From an uncultured Carboxylicivirga sp. (GTDB lineage Bacteria > Bacteroidota > Bacteroidia > Bacteroidales > Marinilabiliaceae): a stretch of DNA of 64,000 nucleotides. This document shows, one piece after another, positions 48,008-57,426 of the stretch. Position numbers and translations under genes: made by a program. A model generated the notes under the pieces. The model ran no database searches, was not told the DNA's origin, and was given only the letters and a program-made list of their open reading frames with translations. Within the stretch, counting starts at the first letter, position 1. Each line of letters starts with the position of its first letter. The stretch is from positions 124,001-188,000 of the forward strand of contig CANNEA010000001.1 of the NCBI GenBank assembly GCA_947503525.1, read 5' to 3'.

Positions 48008-49525
48008 ATGTATTACAAATTACTGATTGCATTGAGTCTGCTTCTGGCTTCGTGCACGACAGCAAGCAAAAAACGATCTGTTATAAAGGAAAAGCCGAAT
48101 GTCATCTTCATTTTTGCCGATGATCAATGTTATAACACAATTGGTGCATTGGGAAATGATGAGGTGATTACGCCCAATTTAGATAAGCTGGTTGATAACG
48201 GTATAACATTTACCCATGCCTATAATATGGGAGCCTGGAATGGTGCCGTGTGTCAGGCTTCGCGCACCATGTTGAATTCGGGTTTACCGGTTTGGAAAGC
48301 TTATCAGCATCAACAAAAAGTATATAATAAAGGGAAAGGTGTCGAATCATCATGGGCAAAAATGATGGAGGCGGAAGGATACGATACCTACATGACAGGT
48401 AAGTGGCATGTGCATTTATCAGCGGAAAAAGCATTTATGAACACCACTCATATTCGTCCTGGGATGCCAAAGGATACCTGGAATCACTATGCCATGGTTC
48501 AGAATTTCAAGGATCTTGAGGAAGGTAAAAAATGGGACAGTTATCTGGATTTTATGCCTGTTGGCTATAATCGTCCTTTAAACGCTGATGATCAATCTTG
48601 GTCACCTGTAGATACTGCCTTTGGTGGGTTTTGGGATGGTGGTCAGCACTGGTCTGAGGTTCTTCGCGATGATGCCATCAACTTTATTGATCAGGCTAAG
48701 GCCAATGAAAAGCCTTTTTTTATGTATTTAGCTTTTAATGCACCGCACGATCCTCGCCAGGCACCACAGAAATATCAGGATATGTATGATGTTAATGCCT
48801 TAAGTGTACCGGATAATTTTCAGGAATTGTATCCCGAACGTGAAGCTATTGATAACGGACCATCCTTGCGCGATGCAGCATTAGCTCCTTTCCCAAGAAC
48901 AGAATATGCGACTAAGGTGCATAAGAAGGAATATTTTGCAAGTATCACACATTTAGATGCGCAAATTGGCGTCATTATTGACGCATTAAAGGCAAGTGGT
49001 AAAGCAGATAATACTTACATTATTTATACTGCAGATCATGGGTTAGCAGTTGGAGAACATGGTTTGTTTGGAAAACAAAACATGTATGATCACAGTATTC
49101 GAGCACCGTTTATTTTATATGGCCCTGGTTTGGATAGAGGCAAAAAAGTGGATGCTCAAATTTATTTGCAGGATGCCATGGCTACAGCTTTGGATCTGGC
49201 AGGAAGTGCACGTAAAGATTCGATATTTTTTAAGAGTATTATGCCTCTTGCCATTGATGAATCTATGGGAAGTGCTTACCCTGCCATTTATGGTGGGTAC
49301 CTTAATTGTCAGCGCATGGTGAGCGATGGCCAATTTAAATTGATTTTGTATCCTGAGGTGAAAGTTATGAAGTTGTTTGATTTAAATAACGATCCACTTG
49401 AGATGCATAATTTGGCTGAAGCAGATGATCAACAGGAGAGAGTAAAAACACTATTCGATCAACTCAAGTCCTTGCAAAGAGAAGTAGGGGATACTTTAGA
49501 TATAACTTCTATTTATAAAATTTAA
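48008..49525 (+). CDS. S1-family sulfatase, lipoprotein
   Basis: 505 aa. Lipoprotein signal with Cys16. Sulfatase core 'KPNVIFIFADDQCYNTIG', Cys82 in 'CQASRTML' (CxAxR), 'TGKWHVH' and 'TADHGLAVGEHGLFGKQNMYD'. Bacterial carbohydrate sulfatases of this form act at the outer surface or periplasm and may remove 6-O or 2-O sulfates, but the position cannot be told from sequence alone. It is 6 bases downstream of the previous sulfatase and 82 bases upstream of the next. Confidence 0.9.
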   Translation: MYYKLLIALSLLLASCTTASKKRSVIKEKPNVIFIFADDQCYNTIGALGNDEVITPNLDKLVDNGITFTHAYNMGAWNGAVCQASRTMLNSGLPVWKAYQHQQKVYNKGKGVESSWAKMMEAEGYDTYMTGKWHVHLSAEKAFMNTTHIRPGMPKDTWNHYAMVQNFKDLEEGKKWDSYLDFMPVGYNRPLNADDQSWSPVDTAFGGFWDGGQHWSEVLRDDAINFIDQAKANEKPFFMYLAFNAPHDPRQAPQKYQDMYDVNALSVPDNFQELYPEREAIDNGPSLRDAALAPFPRTEYATKVHKKEYFASITHLDAQIGVIIDALKASGKADNTYIIYTADHGLAVGEHGLFGKQNMYDHSIRAPFILYGPGLDRGKKVDAQIYLQDAMATALDLAGSARKDSIFFKSIMPLAIDESMGSAYPAIYGGYLNCQRMVSDGQFKLILYPEVKVMKLFDLNNDPLEMHNLAEADDQQERVKTLFDQLKSLQREVGDTLDITSIYKI

Positions 49526-49607
49526 GACATCGGATTATTAAGGTGTATCCAACTTAATATGGGACCCAAAATATTACAATTAACCAGAATGTTTAAATCG
49601 TAGTAAA

Positions 49608-51407
49608 ATGAAAATATTTCAGTTTTTTTTATTGCTTATGGTTTTACCGCTATTTGTAGCATGTAAAGCAGAAAAGTCAGTTAATGAAAAGCCAAATGTA
49701 ATATTGGTAATAACCGATGATCAAGGCTATGGAGATTTGGCATGTCATGGCAATCCAATTATTCAAACACCTAATATTGATCAGTTTCATTCAGAAGGTG
49801 TACGATTTAATAATTTTCATGTAGGTACAACTTGTACACCAACTCGAGGTGGATTATTAACAGGTAGAAACGCCAATAGAAATGGCACCTGGCATACTAT
49901 TGGTGGATGTTCAATCTTAAATGAACGAGAAGTCACTCTTGCCGATGTTTTTAAAGAAAATGGATATGCAACGGCCATGTTTGGTAAGTGGCATTTGGGT
50001 GATAATTATCCCTTCCGTCCACATGACAGGGGCTTTAATGAGACTTTCTACCATGCTGCAGGAGGAGTAGGGCAAACGCCTGACTATTGGTTAAATGACT
50101 ATTTTGATGATACCTATTTTAGAAATGGCACACCTGAAAAGGCTAAAGGTTATTGTACTGACGTATGGTTCGATGAGGCTGAACAATTTGTTTCTACACA
50201 TAAAGGCGAACCTTTTTTCATGTACTTGTCTCTAAATGCACCTCATGGTCCTTTCAATGTGCCTGAGTCATATGCATCCATTTACGATGATGCACCACTG
50301 CAGGACAGACAAAAGAACTTCTATGGAATGATCACTCAACTGGATGAGCGTTTTGGACAATTAAGACAACTGTTAAAAGATACAGGCATAGAAGATAATA
50401 CCTTGCTTGTATTTATGACAGATAACGGAACTGCTGCGGGGTATTGGTATAATAAAAAAGAGAAAACCATGACCGGCTATAATGCCAATATGAGAGGAAC
50501 GAAAGGCAGTCAATACGATGGTGGACATCGGGTACCGTTTATTGTGAAATGGCCTAAGGGTAAAATAGAGGGTGGTAAGGATGTTAATGCGCTTGCTGCT
50601 CATGTTGATTTGTTACCAACCTTAATGGATGTTTGTAAGCTTAAAGCTGAATTGCCAATGGAGTTAGATGGTACTTCAATAAAAGCTCTGTTATTGGGCG
50701 ATAAAGCGAATGCGGATTTTCAGAAGCGAATTTTGGTTACCGATACTCAAAGAAATCAATGGCCTGAAAAAGGGCGAAATAGTTGCGTGATGCAAGCCGA
50801 TTGGCGCTTGGTTAATGGAGATGAATTATATGATGTTAGTAAAGATTCAGATCAAAAGAATAATATAGCAGAGCAGCATCCTGAAAAGGTAAATGAATTA
50901 AGTGCTTTTTACGATCAGTGGTGGAGTCGAATTGAAAAGGACTTCAAATATCCAGTTATTAAGTTGGGAGTTGATCAAGAGAATCCGGCCCACTTAACAT
51001 GCCACGACATGCATTCGGAACAAAATATTCCATGGAACCAAAACATGATACGTAAAGGTATTTCATTTGATACCGGATATTTCTTGTGTGAGGTGATGAC
51101 AGCCGGAAAATACAAGTTCTCCATATCTCGTTATCCTAAAGAAAGTGGCTTAGCAATGAATGCGACCGTTGCCGGAGTAAAAGCAACAAAAGGAAGCGAA
51201 GAACTTGTTGATGGTGTTGCCATGCATTTAACTGAGCCTTTTGTGAAATTAAACGAGAAAACATACTCCTGTAAATTCAATGAGGATAATACAGCTGCAG
51301 AAGTGATCGTCGATCTTGAAGCAGGAGCATTGCATTGGGAAGGTGGTTTTATGGATCAGGAAGGAAATAAAAGCATAGCCTACTATTATGTTGTTGAACG
51401 ATTATAA
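49608..51407 (+). CDS. S1-family sulfatase, lipoprotein, arylsulfatase A-like
   Basis: 599 aa. Lipoprotein signal ('FVACKAEKS', Cys19). 'KPNVILVITDDQGYGDLACHGNP' with the Asp pair, Cys76 in 'CTPTRGG' (CxPxR), 'FGKWHLGDNYPFRPHDRGF', 'FMTDNGTAAGYW'. The last 100 residues form a beta-rich tail. It differs from the two upstream sulfatases in its active-site type, so it probably removes a different sulfate from the same polymer. It is the last gene of the plus-strand operon and is followed by a terminator. Confidence 0.9.
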   Translation: MKIFQFFLLLMVLPLFVACKAEKSVNEKPNVILVITDDQGYGDLACHGNPIIQTPNIDQFHSEGVRFNNFHVGTTCTPTRGGLLTGRNANRNGTWHTIGGCSILNEREVTLADVFKENGYATAMFGKWHLGDNYPFRPHDRGFNETFYHAAGGVGQTPDYWLNDYFDDTYFRNGTPEKAKGYCTDVWFDEAEQFVSTHKGEPFFMYLSLNAPHGPFNVPESYASIYDDAPLQDRQKNFYGMITQLDERFGQLRQLLKDTGIEDNTLLVFMTDNGTAAGYWYNKKEKTMTGYNANMRGTKGSQYDGGHRVPFIVKWPKGKIEGGKDVNALAAHVDLLPTLMDVCKLKAELPMELDGTSIKALLLGDKANADFQKRILVTDTQRNQWPEKGRNSCVMQADWRLVNGDELYDVSKDSDQKNNIAEQHPEKVNELSAFYDQWWSRIEKDFKYPVIKLGVDQENPAHLTCHDMHSEQNIPWNQNMIRKGISFDTGYFLCEVMTAGKYKFSISRYPKESGLAMNATVAGVKATKGSEELVDGVAMHLTEPFVKLNEKTYSCKFNEDNTAAEVIVDLEAGALHWEGGFMDQEGNKSIAYYYVVERL

Positions 51408-51429
51408 AAAAGTTGAATTGATAAAAGAG

Positions 51430-51463
51430 AATCCCTGGAGCTATTGTTTCAGGGATTTTTTAT
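51430..51463 (+). terminator. Rho-independent terminator of the GH16-sulfatase operon
   Basis: Stem AATCCCTG (51430-51437) with CAGGGATT (51450-51457), 12-base loop, followed by T residues. It begins 23 bases after the stop of the third sulfatase. Confidence 0.8.
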
Positions 51464-51524
51464 TGAAGGTGTTTATTTAAACAAGCAATCGGACGCATGA
51501 GTGTTAACTGTTTATGAGTTCATT

Positions 51525-51553
51525 TTTGATTAAAATAAGATTTACTACTTTTA
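51525..51553 (+). promoter_or_regulatory. Candidate promoter of the secreted hypothetical gene
   Basis: TTTG at 51525-51528 and TACTTTTA at 51546-51553, separated by 17 bases, resemble the Bacteroidota -33/-7 pair and end 28 bases before the ATG. The block TTTACTACTTTTA is the same as at 25666-25678. Confidence 0.4.
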
Positions 51554-51581
51554 GTCTACCTAATTATTTAAATCTAACCTT

Positions 51582-52265
51582 ATGAACAAAGTATTCTACC
51601 TATTATTTCTACTTCATTTTGTCTCTGTCAATCTCTTCTCTCAAGATCAAACCTATGATTTGCTTCGTGTGTTCGAAGACTATAATTTAAGTAAGATAGG
51701 ACAGTCAGGCTATAATTTCGAATATGAAGGAACACCATATCTTTTTGATGAGGAGTTAAAAACGATTATTGTCATGAGCAATGATGTGATTCAGGAAGGA
51801 GTACCTCTAAGGTATAATGCTTATGATGATCGAGTGGAGATGAAGGTGAAGGATCAGTATTATATCTTGGAACCACGCTACTTAATAGAGGCAAATATTG
51901 ACGGGCATGTATTTGTGCACCGGATGTATGCAAAAGGAGAAAGTAATATTAAAAGTTCCTACTTTGAGCGCTTAAATGAAAATGATAAATGTACTTTATA
52001 CATGAATCATAATGTAGAATTTATCGATGCTAAAAAGCCTGGTGCATATGCCGATCCTAAGCCTGCCATGTTTGTAAAACGACTGGCTGACTTTTATATT
52101 TCAACTGATGATGGTCTTCTTCAAAAGGTTGGAAATAAAAAGGATTTTCTTGAATTAATCCCTGATCAGCAAGAAGAGGTAGCTGTGTACATAAAAAAGA
52201 ATAAAATTAAATTCAAAAAGTCAGAAGATCTTCTTGAATTAGTTAACTATTACAATAGTCTTTAA
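51582..52265 (+). CDS. Secreted protein of unknown function
   Basis: 227 aa. Signal peptide 'MNKVFYLLFLLHFVSVNLFSQ'. The mature part is beta-rich with repeated Tyr ('GYNFEYEGTPYLFDEELKTIIVMSNDVI', 'KDQYYILEPRYLIEANIDGHVFVH') and ends in a helix ('YIKKNKIKFKKSEDLLELVNYYNSL'). This shape is common in Bacteroidota hypothetical exported proteins; no catalytic motif is seen. It follows the sulfatase operon terminator and has its own promoter. Confidence 0.7.
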   Translation: MNKVFYLLFLLHFVSVNLFSQDQTYDLLRVFEDYNLSKIGQSGYNFEYEGTPYLFDEELKTIIVMSNDVIQEGVPLRYNAYDDRVEMKVKDQYYILEPRYLIEANIDGHVFVHRMYAKGESNIKSSYFERLNENDKCTLYMNHNVEFIDAKKPGAYADPKPAMFVKRLADFYISTDDGLLQKVGNKKDFLELIPDQQEEVAVYIKKNKIKFKKSEDLLELVNYYNSL

Positions 52266-52275
52266 ACACCTTATT

Positions 52276-53100
52276 CTAAAGATTTCCGTTTATAAATTTG
52301 TTAATCATTTCACCCGCAATGCTTCTTTCTGAAGGATAGTTTGGTAAGTGATTACGCTGATACCATGCTGCCTCAATAATTTCGTTCCTGTCAATTTGAA
52401 TGACCTGTTGAGCATCTGCTTCTGCAATAAAGCCAATCATCATGGATCCAGAATAGGGCCATGGTTGGCTTTTATAATAGCGAATATTGTATATGTCAAT
52501 GCCAACTTCTTCTTTCACTTCCCGGGTAACAGCATCTTCAATAGATTCTCCCACTTCAACATAACCAGCAACAAGGGAATAAAAATCTTCTCTAAAGTTT
52601 ACACCACGGGCCAATAATATTTTATCTCCACACAATATGGCTACAATTATGGCAGGAGAGATATTGGGGTATAAGCTCGTTTGACACGATTCACAATTAA
52701 TAGCTCTTTCACTCAGACTCTGTTTGGTTGCTGCGCCACATTTACCACAATATCGATTTTGCTCATACCAGTTTCTCAATTGGAATGCAACGGTTGCCGA
52801 CCATTCGATGTGTTTTTGAAATATGGTTTGAGAAGATCGTATTTCATGATAAGTTAAATCATTATTGTTAAATTCAACTTCACCCCATATTAAAAAGCAA
52901 TTCGTATGATCTAAGGAAAATAAAAAAGTAGCTTTAATATTTAACTGGGGCAGGTCTTTGAACCTGGGAATATCTAATTGCTCTCCAATTGTTTTTAGCA
53001 AAATGGCATTGCCATTGAAATGAAATATGTAATCATTCTCCCGGATGCAGGTCTCGATAAAGGTGTTGTCGAAATGATGTGGATCAATATCTTGAATCAT
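52276..53100 (-). CDS. nudC: NAD+ diphosphatase / RNA deNADding Nudix enzyme
   Basis: 274 aa. A zinc ribbon with four Cys ('YCGKCGAAT', 'NCESCQTSLYPN') is followed by the Nudix box 'GYVEVGESIEDAVTREVKEEVGI' (GX5EX7REUXEEXGU) and the NudC signature 'SQPWPYSGSMMIGF'. NudC cleaves NAD(H) to AMP and NMN(H), and removes the NAD cap from RNA. N-terminal half beta-rich, as in the family. Convergent with the secreted hypothetical gene (10 bases between ends). Confidence 0.92.
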   Translation of the reverse strand: MIQDIDPHHFDNTFIETCIRENDYIFHFNGNAILLKTIGEQLDIPRFKDLPQLNIKATFLFSLDHTNCFLIWGEVEFNNNDLTYHEIRSSQTIFQKHIEWSATVAFQLRNWYEQNRYCGKCGAATKQSLSERAINCESCQTSLYPNISPAIIVAILCGDKILLARGVNFREDFYSLVAGYVEVGESIEDAVTREVKEEVGIDIYNIRYYKSQPWPYSGSMMIGFIAEADAQQVIQIDRNEIIEAAWYQRNHLPNYPSERSIAGEMINKFINGNL

Positions 53101-53285
53101 GATTAAGTGTACTTAGCAATAGCTTAGGATAAGAATACAAATTGTAAATTATCAACAAAGCATTAAAAATTCTCATCAGTTATGATTTGCGAAAGATACA
53201 ATTGACATCCTTTAAATCTTTTGTCTGATAAATCTTGTGCCTGTGCTTTTTCTGATTAAAATTGGCCATAACAATTGGTGGTAAT

Positions 53286-54107
53286 TTAGTAGGCATAAAG
53301 CTCAAAAAAAGCCTTAGTGTCTTTAATATCTTCTATGCCCATAATCCAACACACTTCGCTTAGGTCGGAAAAATCTAATCCGTGTTCAGCAATTGCTTTG
53401 TTATTGTAACGCCCATCAACACCATTGTATTGCAAACCCAGATCGTATGCCAATTGCCATATTTCCAATAGTTTTTTATTCTTTAATTTTGTTTTCCATT
53501 CGCCATAAGTCGGAGTGCGAAAGCCAGGTGTTCCATTTCCTACCGCATTACCATCGGGTATTTTGTGATAAGAGCTTACTTCTTTCACAAAACTTAATTT
53601 ATCAGGGTCAGTCACTTTTTCGTTCCAATCACTATGTTGAACTACATTAAAATACTTAGCGATATCCAACTCAGGCGTTTCTTTCAGAATGGCTTTAATC
53701 AAATCAGCAGTAAAATCAGATTGACCGGCTTCAGCAATCCAGATCTTTCCGCCTTTATTAATGTGTCTTTTAACAATCACTTTAACTTTTTCAACGGCAG
53801 GTTTCAAATTGTTATGTGCATCAGTCCAATTATCCTCAAAAGCTAATTGCATTAAATCATTAGGTGGTACATATAATCCCTCCTGAATTCCATATGTGCC
53901 AGCCACCGCATGATAGCTAACATCAGAAAATGATGAGTGTGACATTAGAGTAATTAAAGCGGCAGCGGTATGTAAATCGTCAACATCAGTTTTACAATCT
54001 AATTGAACTAATAATAGGTCCTTCTGGGTGTTGAATTTTGCAGGTTTAGCCGCCTCAGTAGCAATTGTTATGCTCAGAAAAATAAATAAAAGCGATATTA
54101 ATTTCAT
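53286..54107 (-). CDS. Secreted nucleoside hydrolase-like protein
   Basis: 273 aa from the ATG at 54107, which gives a signal peptide ('MKLISLLFIFLSITIATEAA'); the longer ATG at 54167 adds 20 residues before it. 'LLLVQLDCKTDVDDLHTAAAL' looks like the 'DxDxGxDD' metal site of nucleoside hydrolases, with Asp residues at about 39, 43 and 44. The rest ('GKIWIAEAGQSDFTADLIKAIL', 'GVDGRYNNKAIAEHGLDFSD') fits the same fold. Substrate unknown; some related proteins act on glycoside-like compounds. Stand-alone gene. Confidence 0.6.
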   Translation of the reverse strand: MKLISLLFIFLSITIATEAAKPAKFNTQKDLLLVQLDCKTDVDDLHTAAALITLMSHSSFSDVSYHAVAGTYGIQEGLYVPPNDLMQLAFEDNWTDAHNNLKPAVEKVKVIVKRHINKGGKIWIAEAGQSDFTADLIKAILKETPELDIAKYFNVVQHSDWNEKVTDPDKLSFVKEVSSYHKIPDGNAVGNGTPGFRTPTYGEWKTKLKNKKLLEIWQLAYDLGLQYNGVDGRYNNKAIAEHGLDFSDLSEVCWIMGIEDIKDTKAFFELYAY

Positions 54108-54487
54108 GTTTCTATGTTTTGAATAATGTCTGCTGTAGCTAGGATAAAGATATAACGATCTGAACAAATTGTATTGTTTTAAGAGTTAACTTTCCTTTTA
54201 TTCTTTATTACCTTCAGACTAATTCTTTTCACGATTGATTAGGTATCACTCAAATAAGCCTTGTAGGCTTAAATATTTGCATTTGAACCATCGATGCTGC
54301 TATTTCTATTTAAAGCTAACTTTAATAACATCAAATGATGTTTATAGGTACAATGATTGATAAGAACACGAATTACGTATAAAATTAGTTGATGATTTCA
54401 TCAACTTGTGTTTTGATAATGCTCTAAAAACGACTAACTTGTATAGCGAGTGCTTTATCTATTTCATCTACTTAAAAACTCAATGCG
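54108..54487. other. Gene-free stretch
   Basis: About 380 bases between divergent genes. I see no ORF, hairpin terminator or RNA; it must contain the promoters of both genes. Confidence 0.4.
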
Positions 54488-54991
54488 ATGAAAAAAATCA
54501 TGTCCTTAGCTTTTCTTGCTTTACTTTTTGCCTGTGATACAACTCCTGAATCAAAGCCTGTTGACCTAAATGCTGAAGAGGCAGCTATCAAAGAAGTATT
54601 TGAAACTTTATTTCAGTCAATAGAAGATAGAGATATTGATCAACTCGCATCGGTGTTTGCCGATGATGGAATTTTTATGGGTACCGATCCTGATGAGCTA
54701 TATACAAAAGACACCATTGTTATAGGCTGGACCCAGATGATGAAGATGCCTGAGATTCCAACATTCGATTTTATTGGAGAACCTTTTATTCGTATCCGGC
54801 CTGATGGAAAAACAGCTGTTTATTCCACTAAGTACTATTGGAATCTATTTACAACACTTCCTTTACGTCAGACTTTTTGCTTGGTGAAAAGAGACGCTGA
54901 ATGGCTGATTGATTTCTTCGATTTTTCGGTTATACCATATAATGAGCAGTATCCGGCACTGAATGCGGCAGTTAAGGTAGTAGATAAGTAA
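54488..54991 (+). CDS. NTF2/SnoaL-like lipoprotein
   Basis: 167 aa. Lipoprotein signal ending 'LLFAC'. The mature part is a nuclear transport factor 2-like cone: 'EAAIKEVFETLFQSIEDRDIDQLASVFADDGIFMGTDPDELY', then 'KTAVYSTKYYWNLF' and 'FCLVKRDAEWLIDFFDFSVIP'. Such domains bind small hydrophobic molecules or act as isomerase-like enzymes. No catalytic His/Asp pair can be assigned. Single gene. Confidence 0.75.
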   Translation: MKKIMSLAFLALLFACDTTPESKPVDLNAEEAAIKEVFETLFQSIEDRDIDQLASVFADDGIFMGTDPDELYTKDTIVIGWTQMMKMPEIPTFDFIGEPFIRIRPDGKTAVYSTKYYWNLFTTLPLRQTFCLVKRDAEWLIDFFDFSVIPYNEQYPALNAAVKVVDK

Positions 54992-54998
54992 ATCTTAA

Positions 54999-55451
54999 CT
55001 ATTCTAATAGTTTCTTTTTAAGATATATCATATCAACAAGTTGTATGTCTCCTTCGAAAATAGGCATGTCGTAATTATCTGTAAAAAAATTCTTTACACG
55101 ATGTGATATTTCAAAACCACAACTTTTATAGAATGATAATATTGGCGGTGTTTCGCCAGTCCCTACAAGCATGGATTTATAATCGTTTTTGTAGAAATCA
55201 ATAATGAATTTTATCAATGCTCTACCATAGCCCATGCCTTGATATTTTTCGTATGTCGCTATGTTTTTCAACTCACAGATTTCGTTATTTATAGGTGCTA
55301 CAACACAAACACTTTTCAAATCATCGTCATACAAGGCGAACAAGTCTCCCATAGGTAAATACTTGTCAATCATATTTTCCTGCTCGTCTGCCAACAACAA
55401 TAGGTCAAGAAACTGTTTCTTGTTTTCTGTAATTTTTTCAATTCTCACCAT
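54999..55451 (-). CDS. GNAT family N-acetyltransferase
   Basis: 150 aa. The acetyl-CoA loop is seen in '[29 protein letters not shown]' (Q/RxxGxG/A), and '[12 protein letters not shown]' is the usual fourth motif. Substrate unknown. On the minus strand it is followed by nothing of its own and preceded by the esterase gene (23 bases). It belongs to the group of small genes with attC-like sequences between them. Confidence 0.88.
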   Translation of the reverse strand: MVRIEKITENKKQFLDLLLLADEQENMIDKYLPMGDLFALYDDDLKSVCVVAPINNEICELKNIATYEKYQGMGYGRALIKFIIDFYKNDYKSMLVGTGETPPILSFYKSCGFEISHRVKNFFTDNYDMPIFEGDIQLVDMIYLKKKLLE

Positions 55452-55474
55452 ATCTCTCTTGTAGGCCGCCGGTT

Positions 55475-56272
55475 TTATTTATCATTCGGAAGTGCATAAA
55501 TAAATTTCAATCCGTGATATAAACTCTGGAAAGGAACATGTCCCTCGTCCTCATAGATTTTATATTTACTAATTATATTATCTTTTGATTCTATCCTTTG
55601 AATAAAATCATCAAGTTGTTTCTTTATTGTTCCCTCGGGGTCTAAAAAATCATTCATGCCATGTGTCAGAAAAATATTTGTCGGCTTCTCCAAATCGACT
55701 TTTAGAAAATCATTTGTTAGATCAATAAAAAAATCTTCACATCCGGGAAATCCACCACTACAAGCCATAAATGAATCAAATGAATTTGGACTTGTCAGGA
55801 AGTAATATAATGTAAATATTGCACTTATTGATTGTCCACATAATAGCTTTTCATTTGTTGTTCGATAGGAACTATTTATATGCGAAAGCAATTCTGTTTC
55901 TATAAACTTTTTGAAATTGTCAGCACCAGGTTCTGATGTAAAAAAACTTGTATTAGTCGGCATCATATCACGAGTCCTGTTTATGTTTTCAATCATAACC
56001 ACAATCAAGTCTGGCATTGATTCATCCATATAAACTAAGCGGTTGGTTGTCCCTATAGTTTCGGTATATATGTCTATATCTCCGTCTAGCCGATAAAGAA
56101 CAGGGTATGATTTGTTCGAGTTATTATAATCTCTTGGAAGCTTTACGATAAATTTTCGGGTTTCGTTTAGCACTTTCGATTGAATCGAATCTTTAAATCC
56201 AATTTTAATGTCTTGTCCGTATAAAAGTGTTGTTGTTAAAAATAATAAGGTTAAAAGCAGTGTTATTTTCAT
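55475..56272 (-). CDS. Secreted alpha/beta-hydrolase of the esterase D (PF00756) type
   Basis: 265 aa from the ATG at 56272, which opens a signal peptide ('[20 protein letters not shown]'); the ATG at 56299 would place nine extra residues before it. '[27 protein letters not shown]' is the typical esterase D opening. The nucleophile elbow is '[15 protein letters not shown]' (GxSxS). A likely acid is in '[14 protein letters not shown]' and the His in 'DEGHVPF'. Substrate unknown. The dispersed element copy B ends 28 bases before its start. Confidence 0.82.
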   Translation of the reverse strand: MKITLLLTLLFLTTTLLYGQDIKIGFKDSIQSKVLNETRKFIVKLPRDYNNSNKSYPVLYRLDGDIDIYTETIGTTNRLVYMDESMPDLIVVMIENINRTRDMMPTNTSFFTSEPGADNFKKFIETELLSHINSSYRTTNEKLLCGQSISAIFTLYYFLTSPNSFDSFMACSGGFPGCEDFFIDLTNDFLKVDLEKPTNIFLTHGMNDFLDPEGTIKKQLDDFIQRIESKDNIISKYKIYEDEGHVPFQSLYHGLKFIYALPNDK

Positions 56273-56300
56273 ATGTTTATATTTTCTTTCAATTGCCATA

Positions 56301-56363
56301 TGGAACTCGCCTGAAAAATCATTATTCTCGTGTTTGAGAACTTTTTCTCATGGCTCGTTTCAT
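56301..56363 (-). repeat. Dispersed structured element, copy B
   Basis: Read on the minus strand it starts ATGAAACGAGCCATGAGA and ends GGCGAGTTCCA, as copy A at 16160-16251. The first hairpin is TGAGA/TCTCA where copy A has TGAGAG/CTCTCA. The middle is shorter and lacks the GC-rich palindrome of copy A. It lies in the leader of the esterase gene. Confidence 0.5.
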
Positions 56364-56410
56364 GTCAATTTATATAGTTTCTTATAGTCGCTCTGTTTGT
56401 CATTCAAAAT

Positions 56411-56610
56411 GCAGATAACGGTCCCGTTGCATGAAGCGTAAGGTTTTTTTAACCATACTCACTTTCCAAGTCGAGCTAAGGCAAAGCGCATATTTTGTTT
56501 TAGATTTTTCATGTCTAAAGCCAAATCAGAGATTTGGCGGTATTCAATTGCCCAACCTAACTCCCAAATGCTCACGAACGCCAATTGCTTTATACTATCG
56601 TGTTGTACGC
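56411..56610 (-). repeat. attC-like palindromic element between cassette-like genes
   Basis: About 200 bases. Minus-strand ends are GCGTACAAC (56610-56602) and CGTTATCTGC (56420-56411). It contains ATGAAGC/GCTTTAT near the ends and a perfect GCCAAATC/GATTTGGC hairpin in the middle (about 56519-56537). A further GCGTACAAC on the plus strand lies at 57116-57124, on the other side of the DUF3828-like gene, so that gene is flanked by inverted GTTGTACGC ends. This is the layout of an integron cassette, gene plus recombination site. The element does not match the classical attC consensus exactly. No integron integrase is seen in the window. Confidence 0.45.
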
Positions 56611-56615
56611 AGTTA

Positions 56616-57101
56616 TTATTTTTTTCTTTGTTCATCTTCGGGAATATTGACAATTCCTGCACCAGCAACTAGGCATTTTTCTCCCTCAAGTTTTAATCTC
56701 ATTACGACTTTAAAGTCTGACCAACTAATGCCTTTAACTGTAACGTAGTCAGTATTTATTTTATCAATTTCAAATTTATCAGGATAGTCTTGTGCATCAA
56801 AAATTGGGTCAAATCCAAGTCCAAATTCAGGTGAATCTTTTTGAGCTTCTAATAAGATTTTTTGAAGTTCGTTTTTAAATTGTAACGTTACATCTTGACG
56901 ATTATTAACCCAATCAGTCAGTTTAACAGTTCTTCTAAGTTTATTATTATAAACGATATAATCGTCCATAAATTTAATCGCGACATTGTAATCTAATTTG
57001 GACATTTCAATACTGTCTTGGGTATTGTATTGTTCTTTTGATTCTGTCGAGCTATTAGCCCAAAATAAAGTTAATCCAAGAAGAATTAATAGTTTTCTCA
57101 T
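56616..57101 (-). CDS. DUF3828-like secreted protein
   Basis: 161 aa. Signal peptide 'MRKLLILLGLTLFWANSS'. 'DVTLQFKNELQKILLEAQKDSPEFGLGFDPIFDAQDYPDKFEI' and 'GAGIVNIPEDEQ' are the DUF3828 pattern. The family has no known function. It is bounded by attC-like ends on both sides. Confidence 0.68.
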   Translation of the reverse strand: MRKLLILLGLTLFWANSSTESKEQYNTQDSIEMSKLDYNVAIKFMDDYIVYNNKLRRTVKLTDWVNNRQDVTLQFKNELQKILLEAQKDSPEFGLGFDPIFDAQDYPDKFEIDKINTDYVTVKGISWSDFKVVMRLKLEGEKCLVAGAGIVNIPEDEQRKK

Positions 57102-57373
57102 TGCGTTTTTTTATTGCGTACAACTTATAAATATAAATAATGGTTTAAGTACTTCGTATATACTTGATTTTATTACATTACTCAAACTCTTAATTTTACA
57201 TCCGTTTTTAAGTGTTTAAAATTGAATCCGATAACACTTGTTTAAAGCTAAACCAATCCATATAAATTTCCAAGAAAGTGTCTTAAATTGAATATAGTCA
57301 AACATGAAGTAGGCGCTCAAGGATAATGCCAATGGTTATTACCGGTGTATCATACAAGGGTGCAAAAAAACAA
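57102..57373. other. Gene-free stretch, mostly promoter of the DUF3828-like gene
   Basis: About 270 bases, followed at 57374 by the terminator of the sulfatase gene. Only the GCGTACAAC end at 57116-57124 is notable; no ORF or RNA is seen. Confidence 0.4.
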
Positions 57374-57405
57374 AGCCCCGAAGAGTTGAAAATCTTTCCG
57401 GGGCT
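57374..57405 (-). terminator. Terminator of the minus-strand GH16-sulfatase operon
   Basis: Stem AGCCCCG (57374-57380) with CGGGGCT (57399-57405), extended by AAGA/TCTT. On the minus strand it is followed by a T tract (TTGTTTTTTT). It lies 22 bases past the sulfatase stop. Confidence 0.85.
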
Positions 57406-57426
57406 ATTTATTAAGTGCTTTTGTTT

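Noticed and set aside
56431-56748. 105-aa plus-strand ORF and the 69-aa minus-strand ORF in 56.4-56.75 kb
   Set aside because: They cover the attC-like palindrome and the end of the DUF3828-like gene; no signal of a real protein.
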